From Bacteroidales bacterium (lineage in GTDB: Bacteria; Bacteroidota; Bacteroidia; Bacteroidales; UBA932), in NCBI GenBank assembly GCA_004556005.1, contig SFJA01000002.1:11636-75635 (forward strand): DNA of 64,000 bases. The letters are read 5' to 3'. The translations under genes were made by a program, and so were the position numbers. The number at the start of each line of letters is the position of its first letter. Position 1 is the stretch's first letter. The notes under the pieces were generated by a model. That model saw only the letters and a list, made by a program, of their open reading frames with translations. It had not been told where the DNA came from and did not search any database. Positions 59,301 to 64,000 of this stretch are shown here, piece after piece.

Positions 59301-60148
59301 AACTCGCTGCTATTGAAGCTGCAATAAAGGAGGGTATCGCATCCGACGAAGCAGCTCTCAAACTCATCTCTGAAGCTATCACCACTCTCAACGGTACAGT
59401 TGACGAAAAAATGACAACCATCAAGAAGGCAATCAAGGCCCAGACAGCTTCTCTCGAGACCTATCTTGAGGCAATCGAAGTTGCCGTTGCTGAGGGCTTT
59501 GCAAAGGATGCCAAGAAACTCAACCTTATAGAGACTGCTATCTACTCCCTCGAAGGTACCGTTAACCAGAAGCTTACCAAGATCCAGAAATCCATCTCTG
59601 ACCAGACCCTTTCTCTCGAAACCAAGCTTGATGCCATTGCAGCATCTGTCAATACCGGACTTGCAAACAATGTTACGGCAATGGGATTGGTAGAGACTGC
59701 CATCAAGAATATGAATACCTCTATCAGCGACAAACTCGATGTTATAAACGCTGCCATCGGCACCCAGAGCACCACACTCGGAGAAGTAGTTACCAAGCTT
59801 GATGCAATCAACACTAGCATCACAACCGGATTGAGCGACGTGAACGGCACTCTCGGACTTATCAAGAGCGCAGTTGACGGAATCGCAACCTCTGTAGGCA
59901 CGCTGGACAGCAATATGACAAGTGCCGTTGGCGAAATCAAGACCTCACTCGAAACTATTGCAAGCAACCAGACAAGCGAGGCAAGCAAACTCAGCGAGAT
60001 TTCTACCGGACTCGGCAATGTAGTAAGCGGCATAAGTGAGCTTAAGAATTCCGTTGACGGTCTCACTCCTGCAGACTATAGCACCATCCTTAACGAAATC
60101 AAGACCCAGCTTGCAACTATTGCAACCAACACAACTCCAGCTCCTTAA
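56351..60148 (+). CDS. Giant helical repeat lipoprotein (54-residue / 18-residue periodicity)
   Basis: 1265 residues. The signal ends with lipobox LTSC at C28, with acidic residues just after it (C-E-T-E), which in Bacteroidota can favour surface display. From residue 45 to 1142 the chain is an unbroken series of 61 units of exactly 18 residues, grouped as 54-residue repeats: sub-unit 1 L-x-x-K-L-x-A-I-x-x-A-I-x-x-G-F, sub-unit 2 ending A-I-x-x-L-D-G, sub-unit 3 ending I-K-x-A-I-x-x-Q-T. There are 18 full 54-residue repeats plus one 90-residue unit (135-224), and a divergent 123-residue tail. Proline is absent from the repeat zone. It has no enzyme motif and no family I recognise; a long surface rod or stalk is inferred. 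The OmpA-like gene starts 10 nt later. Confidence 0.85.
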   Translation: MYKKTSRTLVTCSLITGAVLVASDLTSCETEQPDINISFKEEIVINADLSDIVKALNDSNKSIADKLDLVVKAINDQTKSLSDKLSIIDETMKAGVADEKAASGLIKDAINSLQGSLENKLASIEAAMSNQNASLESKLSAVSAAISAGMADNTAAIKLIEKALEKFEGTMKDKMVALEDSIEDGFVDNAHAVELVKEAIASLEKVLSGKLDQLKEAIYNANTRLCDKLDLLDDAIGEGVVDMKEALGFIKDAIANMDGTLEKKLEELKNAVNTQTVSLATKLGAIDEAIKAGFVSNADALSYVKDAIATMDGNVSEKLAQIKKAVSVQTNTLDAKLGAIDEAIKAGFVTNADAIELVKTAIEAMDGNMQDCIESLRKAIKNGNLALETKLGAIESAITAGFTTEKDALALVQEAITNLDGNINKALTQIKKAIVDTRLSLETRLAAIESAVTVGFTDEKTALGLIEEAIASLDGNLSEVLAQIKKAIKAQTSTLATRLTAIETAVKKGFASTADAIDLVKEAIEAMDGTLEQKLNQIKSAIKAQTVALETKLALIDASIKAGFIANAEAIELVEDAIKAFDGNMQDGLDNIREIIKETKISLETKLAAIEKAVSNGFATEKEALNLIEDAIEAMDGNMQTKLEALRVAIDNVNLTLETKLTAIKNAVEAGFIENANAIELVKEAVMHMSGTLAEKLADIQAAINSQTTEISAKLALIDGSIEAGFISTKQGLDLIEDAIATMDGNVQKGLEQLEDAVEATNLTLETKLSAIRKAVAKGFADNETALKLINSSVEHLDGTLAEKLAKIKKAISDQTLMLADKLAIIDASINAGFTSNATALGLIKDAVDSLTGSTADKLEAIKDAINTQGASLEAKLALIQVVIENGFANEKDALELIEDAVSNLQGSLETKLDALRTVMVNSNIILSNKLAAVEQAISLGFADNADAIELVQKAVESLDGSVKDKLAQITTAIYSQTARLETKLAAIEAAIKEGIASDEAALKLISEAITTLNGTVDEKMTTIKKAIKAQTASLETYLEAIEVAVAEGFAKDAKKLNLIETAIYSLEGTVNQKLTKIQKSISDQTLSLETKLDAIAASVNTGLANNVTAMGLVETAIKNMNTSISDKLDVINAAIGTQSTTLGEVVTKLDAINTSITTGLSDVNGTLGLIKSAVDGIATSVGTLDSNMTSAVGEIKTSLETIASNQTSEASKLSEISTGLGNVVSGISELKNSVDGLTPADYSTILNEIKTQLATIATNTTPAP
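56483..59776 (+). repeat. Tandem coding repeat, 162-bp unit (3 x 54 bp)
   Basis: Covers residues 45-1142 of the giant lipoprotein. The period is 162 bp, made of three diverged 54-bp thirds. Units are similar but not identical at DNA level; the words for L-E-T-K-L and A-I-K recur most. The reading frame is kept throughout, including the one unit that is 270 bp long. Confidence 0.9.
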
Positions 60149-60158
60149 CAATTGATTT

Positions 60159-61445
60159 ATGGTTAGAAAAACGATAACCGGAGTTCTGGCCGCGTTGACC
60201 CTTATGCTCGGTGCTCCCCTCTTTGCTCAAGAGCAGGAGGAGCCCGAGTACAAGGAGCAGCGTACAAACAAAGTGGGCCTCTATCTCAGAGGCGGGACAG
60301 CCTGGGCAACAGGTGGCAGCTTTGCCGAGTGGAGCCAGGCTTGCACTCCCGTCCAGATTCTGGGAGGAGCCGGCTTGAGTTGGAACATCCGACCGTGGGT
60401 CAGACTAGGTCTGAACTACGATTACACATATTCCTCACGCAATCGGTACTACAACGAGCTTCAGCCGGAAGGACCGGCAGTTGAGGCAGGTGAAGGCATG
60501 GTTGTAAACAACAGTCAGGGAGGAGTATTCTACCGCAGGTATAATGCAGGAATGCACGGAGTTGACCTTAGCGGAGACTTTAACCTGATGGAACTCTTCA
60601 AGAACCGCAGCGACAAGGGATGGTTCAACATCTACGTCGGAACTGGATTCGGATGGATGTTGGGGACAGGCAACGTTTGGAGTATGAGCACGGGACACAG
60701 CAGTATTTCCGGCCCATCATCCGACGGAACTTTCGGCAACATCTCCACGGAAAGTTGGGTGAAAGGACTTAATCAGGAATGCAAATTCAACAGTCCGTAT
60801 GTTCCTGCAAGACTGTCTGTTGAATTTAATGTACTCCCTCAGATGGCCATAGGCATCGAAGGAGGATACAAATTCCTTTGCAAGAATATGGATCTTGCTC
60901 CACGCAACCTGTTCAGCGCTGGTATTACACTGAGGTTCACACTGACCGGAAAAATCCGTTGCCGTGCCTGCGAGCAGAAGGACGCACGCTTCCAGGAGCT
61001 TGTTGCCGATTATGACAAGGTTCAGGAAGAATGCACCAAGGCCAAGAGCGAAAAGGATGCAAGCCTCAAGGATCTGATTGACGAGAATGAGAGTCTCAAG
61101 GCAAGAATTGAAGCCCTGGAGCAGGCCAATTCCGGCAGTGCCAAGAGTCACATCGTATATTTCAATCTGGACAGCAGCACACTTAGCGACGTTGAACGTG
61201 AAAGACTGATTGCTTACGGTGTTCAGCTCAGTTCCGATGGAATGATAAGCATCGTGGGAGAAGCTTCCAATGAAGGCGGAAGTGAATACAACCAGAAACT
61301 CAGCGACGAGCGCGTGTCAAGCGTAATCAACATCCTGAACCAGATTGGTATAGGAAAAGAACGCATCAGCAGCGCCAAGGGCATAGGTTCATCGGCAAAC
61401 GGCGAAGGACCGGCATTCAGAAGAGTAAGCATTACCGCTGAATAG
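60159..61445 (+). CDS. OmpA-family outer-membrane protein with coiled coil
   Basis: 428 residues. A signal peptide (ending PLFAQ, about residue 24) precedes an eight-stranded-type barrel (about 38-265) with alternating aromatic strands. A CRACEQKD cysteine pair and a coiled coil of about 55 residues (275-330) follow, then an OmpA C-terminal domain (about 335-428). In that domain E-Y-N-Q-K-L-S-D-E-R keeps the arginine that contacts peptidoglycan, but the usual T-D pair in front reads S-N-E. It lies 10 nt behind the giant lipoprotein gene and ends in a strong terminator, so the two genes form a unit; this protein may anchor the rod. Confidence 0.88.
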   Translation: MVRKTITGVLAALTLMLGAPLFAQEQEEPEYKEQRTNKVGLYLRGGTAWATGGSFAEWSQACTPVQILGGAGLSWNIRPWVRLGLNYDYTYSSRNRYYNELQPEGPAVEAGEGMVVNNSQGGVFYRRYNAGMHGVDLSGDFNLMELFKNRSDKGWFNIYVGTGFGWMLGTGNVWSMSTGHSSISGPSSDGTFGNISTESWVKGLNQECKFNSPYVPARLSVEFNVLPQMAIGIEGGYKFLCKNMDLAPRNLFSAGITLRFTLTGKIRCRACEQKDARFQELVADYDKVQEECTKAKSEKDASLKDLIDENESLKARIEALEQANSGSAKSHIVYFNLDSSTLSDVERERLIAYGVQLSSDGMISIVGEASNEGGSEYNQKLSDERVSSVINILNQIGIGKERISSAKGIGSSANGEGPAFRRVSITAE

Positions 61446-61467
61446 CATTGCTGCGACACTTTTTGAA

Positions 61468-61511
61468 GAGGATGACATTAAGGCATAGGCCAGAATGTCA
61501 TCCTCTTTCTT
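61468..61511 (+). terminator. Terminator of the repeat lipoprotein / OmpA unit
   Basis: A perfect 12-bp stem GAGGATGACATT/AATGTCATCCTC with a 14-nt loop, followed by TTTCTT, 22 nt after the ompA stop. Confidence 0.85.
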
Positions 61512-61599
61512 ATTGCGGGATGCTGGTCAAAGAGACACATCGTAAGGAACCGGATTTACTTGGCCAACAGAACACTTTTAGTACACCAAGGCAAAAGAT

Positions 61600-61634
61600 A
61601 AACCCCTCAAAATCAAATGATTGAGAGGGGTTTT
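61600..61634 (-). terminator. Terminator of tRNA-Leu
   Basis: Four nt beyond the tRNA 3' end on the minus strand, an AACCCCTC/GAGGGGTT stem extended by ATC/GAT pairs around an ATTT loop. It can act in both directions. Confidence 0.65.
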
Positions 61635-61637
61635 ATG

Positions 61638-61718
61638 TGCGGGCGGTGGGACTCGAACCCACACGCACGGGGCACAAGATCCTAAGTCTTGCTTGTCTAC
61701 CAATTTCAACACGCCCGC
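61638..61718 (-). tRNA. tRNA-Leu (anticodon UAG)
   Basis: The minus strand shows acceptor GCGGGCG/CGCCCGC with discriminator A, anticodon stem CAAGA/TCTTG with loop CTTAGGA giving anticodon TAG, a long variable arm typical of leucine tRNAs (GTGCCCCGTGC), and T-arm GTGGGTTCGAGTCCCAC. No encoded CCA. It has its own -7 box. Confidence 0.93.
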
Positions 61719-61730
61719 ATCAAAGCGATG

Positions 61731-61738
61731 CAAATTTA
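61731..61738 (-). promoter_or_regulatory. -7 box TAAATTTG for tRNA-Leu
   Basis: Minus-strand exact match ending 12 nt before the mature 5' end at 61718 and lying 4 nt beyond the manC stop. Confidence 0.65.
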
Positions 61739-61742
61739 ACAA

Positions 61743-62801
61743 TTATTTCTGAAATTCCTTTATTCTCTGCTCTGAAGAGAGGCGGCAAATCAGCAACCTT
61801 CCGTCTTTTTCGGCGACTATGTAGTCGTGGAGGCCTTCGATGACAACGTGCTTGAGGTCACTAACGTGTACTACACATCCTGAACATTCGTGTTGTTCTA
61901 CTGAAGGGCCTACAATTGCGTTTCCATCTGCATCCTTTGCACTGTTCTGTCTCAGGCTGCCCCAGGTACCGAGGTCGGACCAGCCGAAATTGCCCGGTAT
62001 GGTATAGATATCAGGGGACTTTTCCATCACGGCGTAGTCTATGCTGATCTTTTCACAGGTAGGGAAAAGCGTTTCTATCACACGGGACTCATCATCGGTA
62101 TAAAAAGCCTCGGCAATTTCATCCATAACTTCTGCCACGGAAGGCGCAAAGCGGCGCAGAGAAGACACAATCGTGGAAAGTTTCCAGACAAAGATTCCTG
62201 CATTCCAGAGGTAATTGCCATCCTCAAGATAGGAAACAGCAGTTGCAAGGTCAGGTTTCTCCTTAAATTCTTGCACCTTGATAATTCCCTCTCCTTGGTT
62301 GCTCCGGGCGTGGATGTATCCGTAGCCGGTTTCAGGACGGGTCGGAGTTATTCCGACCGTGACTATGGCCGAAGAGCCGGCGGTAAAGTCAAGGGCAGAA
62401 GATATGACGCGTCTGTATTGTTCAGGATTGAGAACAAGAGCATCGGAAGGGGTTACAACGATATTGGCATCGGCATCGCCGCCTTCGAGTTCCAGCCTAC
62501 GGCGTATCTTCCAGCAGGCGTAGGCTATGCAGGGAGCAGTATTGCGCGCTGCAGGTTCTGCGAGTATGTTTTCCGAAGGTATCTGCGGCAGCTGCTGCTT
62601 TACGATATCCACATAATGGGCACTGGTTACCACCCACATATTTTCAGGCCTGCAAATAGGCAGGAAGCGGTCGAAAGTCATCTGAATCAGCGTCCTGCCT
62701 ATGCCAAGGACATCTATAAACTGCTTTGGAAATTCGGGCGTGGACATCGGCCAGAATCGGCTCCCGATGCCACCGGCCATTATAACTATATGATTATCCA
62801 T
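61743..62801 (-). CDS. manC: Mannose-1-phosphate guanylyltransferase
   Basis: 352 residues, a single nucleotidyltransferase domain without the PMI domain of longer ManC/CpsB forms. It makes GDP-mannose from mannose 1-phosphate and GTP. The signature MAGGIGSRFWPMSTPEFPKQF near the start and the block VTVGITPTRPETGYGYI are characteristic, as is E-K-P at about residue 178. It lies 3 nt after rfbB in the same minus run. The PMI step is supplied by manA at 54169. Confidence 0.93.
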   Translation of the reverse strand: MDNHIVIMAGGIGSRFWPMSTPEFPKQFIDVLGIGRTLIQMTFDRFLPICRPENMWVVTSAHYVDIVKQQLPQIPSENILAEPAARNTAPCIAYACWKIRRRLELEGGDADANIVVTPSDALVLNPEQYRRVISSALDFTAGSSAIVTVGITPTRPETGYGYIHARSNQGEGIIKVQEFKEKPDLATAVSYLEDGNYLWNAGIFVWKLSTIVSSLRRFAPSVAEVMDEIAEAFYTDDESRVIETLFPTCEKISIDYAVMEKSPDIYTIPGNFGWSDLGTWGSLRQNSAKDADGNAIVGPSVEQHECSGCVVHVSDLKHVVIEGLHDYIVAEKDGRLLICRLSSEQRIKEFQK

Positions 62802-62804
62802 AAA

Positions 62805-63941
62805 TTATCTATTACCGTACATTTCATCATAATATTTGAGATAGTCCCCGGAAGTCACATTGTCAAGCCATGCCTCATTTTCAAGATACCATCTCACCGT
62901 CAGTTCCATACCCTCCTCAAACTGCAGCTCAGGCTCCCAGCCGAGTTCCGACTGGAGACGGCGGCTGTCGATGGCATAACGCAGGTCGTGCCCCGCACGG
63001 TCAGTTACATAACTAATGAGAGATTCGTCCTCACCGGGACGCCTGCCGAGCTGACGATCGACAGTTTCGATGAGCAGGTGGACGACATCGATATTTTTCC
63101 ACTCGTTAAAACCGCCAATGTTGTAGGTCCTCGCTATCTGGCCCTCGTGGAAAATAAGGTCTATCGCCCTGACATGGTCCTGAACATAAAGCCAGTCGCG
63201 CACATTCTCTCCCCTGCCATAGACAGGCAGCATTTTGCGATGCTTTATATTATTGATAAACAACGGGATAAACTTCTCGGGAAACTGATATGGACCGTAA
63301 TTGTTGGAACAGTTCGTTACAATCACGGGCAGTCCGTAGGTGTCGTGGAAGGCCCTCACGAAATGGTCGGAAGATGCCTTTGAAGCGCTGTAGGGACTGT
63401 GCGGGTCATATCCCAGGTCCTCGGTAAAGAACCGGTCTCCATAGGCCAGATGACCTCCGGACGAGGCAGCCGTACTGAAAGGCGGCTCAATTCCCTGTGG
63501 ATGAGTCATTTGCAAAGCACCATAAACCTCATCCGTACTGATATGGTAAAAGAGTTTGCCCTCAAATCCTTCCGGCAGCTCAGCCCACACCGTACGAGCC
63601 GCCTGAAGCAGACTCAGGGTTCCCAGGACGTTTGTCCGCGCAAAGGTAAAAGGATCCTTTATGCTCCTGTCCACGTGAGACTCTGCTGCAAGATGAATGA
63701 CCGCATCGATTTTTTCCTCCCGCATCAGTGCCAAAACCGCATCGATGTCGCAGATATCTCCCTTGACGAAGCGGTAGTTGGGACAATTCTCTATGTCCTT
63801 GAGATTGGCAAGGTTGCCGGCATAGGTCAGTTTATCGAGATTGATGATGCGGTAATCCGGGTATTTCCTGACGAAATGCCGGACCAGGTGCGAGCCGATG
63901 AAGCCCGCTCCTCCGGTTATGAGTATGCTTCTGTGTTTCAT
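62805..63941 (-). CDS. rfbB: dTDP-glucose 4,6-dehydratase
   Basis: 378 residues. It converts dTDP-glucose to dTDP-4-keto-6-deoxyglucose, the second step to dTDP-rhamnose, with bound NAD. The NAD-binding motif is GGAGFIGSHL at residues 8-17; STDEVYG and the Y-x-x-x-K pair in PYSASKASSDH are the active-site blocks. Its start overlaps the stop of rfbA (ATGA at 63938-63941). Confidence 0.95.
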   Translation of the reverse strand: MKHRSILITGGAGFIGSHLVRHFVRKYPDYRIINLDKLTYAGNLANLKDIENCPNYRFVKGDICDIDAVLALMREEKIDAVIHLAAESHVDRSIKDPFTFARTNVLGTLSLLQAARTVWAELPEGFEGKLFYHISTDEVYGALQMTHPQGIEPPFSTAASSGGHLAYGDRFFTEDLGYDPHSPYSASKASSDHFVRAFHDTYGLPVIVTNCSNNYGPYQFPEKFIPLFINNIKHRKMLPVYGRGENVRDWLYVQDHVRAIDLIFHEGQIARTYNIGGFNEWKNIDVVHLLIETVDRQLGRRPGEDESLISYVTDRAGHDLRYAIDSRRLQSELGWEPELQFEEGMELTVRWYLENEAWLDNVTSGDYLKYYDEMYGNR

Positions 63942-64000
63942 TTCTTTTCGGCAAGCTTGAGCAGATACTTTCCATAAGCGTTTCCTGCCATAGGCAAGGC
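63938..64000 (-). CDS. rfbA: Glucose-1-phosphate thymidylyltransferase, C-terminal end (cut by window edge)
   Basis: Only the last 20 codons are inside the window. They read A-L-P-M-A-G-N-A-Y-G-K-Y-L-L-K-L followed by a charged end, matching the C-terminus of RmlA/RfbA (Y-G-x-Y-L-L). The overlap with rfbB by 4 nt and the pathway context support the call. The enzyme would make dTDP-glucose, the first step to dTDP-rhamnose. Confidence 0.75.
   Translation of the reverse strand, partial: ALPMAGNAYGKYLLKLAEKK

Noticed and set aside
56483..59776. Regular repeats that might be read as a CRISPR array or satellite DNA
   Set aside because: The unit is 162 bp, in one continuous reading frame, with diverged copies and no unique spacers.
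61637..61843. 68-codon plus-strand frame over tRNA-Leu
   Set aside because: It reads the tRNA-Leu complement and the end of manC.
62271..63383. 370-codon plus-strand frame opposite manC and rfbB
   Set aside because: Antisense shadow of two genes with clear motifs.

Overview
The window reads as chromosomal DNA of a member of the Bacteroidales (phylum Bacteroidota). The main sequence evidence is the Bacteroidota-type -7 promoter box TAnnTTTG, found at the expected place in front of at least twenty genes, including both tRNAs. Gene content agrees: a 57-residue Hc1-like histone, a VanZ-like protein, a NptA-type Na/phosphate symporter, a Wzi-type capsule protein, a reverse rubrerythrin and a golvesin-domain amidase. 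GC content is moderate, coding density is high, and genes are packed with 1-30 nt overlaps. An uncultured gut lineage is plausible, but the genus cannot be decided from sequence alone.

Layout. 0-10 kb: start of an M28-type peptidase (minus, cut by the window edge), then a plus operon of TPR lipid-envelope-type genes (TPR protein, metallo-hydrolase, MsbA-like exporter, VanZ-like protein, cell-wall amidase) and a Na/Pi symporter. 10-14.5 kb: a compact minus operon for a surface polysaccharide (rfbD, rfbC, PAP2 phosphatase, Stealth phosphotransferase, Wzi). 14.5-24 kb: housekeeping genes (rnhA, pdxA, recX, a patatin/barrel phospholipase, rlmN, recA, a Mom/GNAT-like protein, tdk, rsmI, a helix-hairpin-helix protein). 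24-35.4 kb: long minus operons (holA, a NatAB-like ABC exporter, a 5'-nucleotidase split into two lipoproteins; then galM, ABC-F, cca, xerC, hpf). 35.5-37.8 kb: tRNA-Val and an IS200/IS605 element with tnpA, tnpB and two end hairpins sharing one loop octamer. 38-43 kb: rplY with a long structured leader, pth, the Hc1-like gene, an orphan sensor kinase, and an M6-type metalloprotease paired with a small lipoprotein. 43-50 kb: tpiA, an envelope operon rich in TM2-like motifs, then tyrS-rbfA-LolC/E permease. 50-56 kb: rubrerythrin, hslR, a DJ-1 protein, a GH36 alpha-galactosidase, manA, and a 7-TM protein with an AraC-type DNA-binding tail. 56.3-61.4 kb: a 1265-residue lipoprotein built almost entirely from an exact 18/54-residue helical repeat, followed 10 nt later by an OmpA-family barrel. 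61.6-64 kb: tRNA-Leu, manC, rfbB and the end of rfbA.

The most unusual locus is 55.1-61.5 kb. A giant periodic helical lipoprotein and an OmpA-like anchor form a two-gene transcription unit with its own promoter, an inverted repeat at operator position and a strong terminator, next to a membrane-bound HTH protein that could regulate it. I infer a cell-surface rod or stalk; no function can be read directly. Sugar-nucleotide genes at both ends (rfbAB and manC; rfbCD; manA in between) supply dTDP-rhamnose and GDP-mannose for glycans that the Stealth/Wzi operon would help build.
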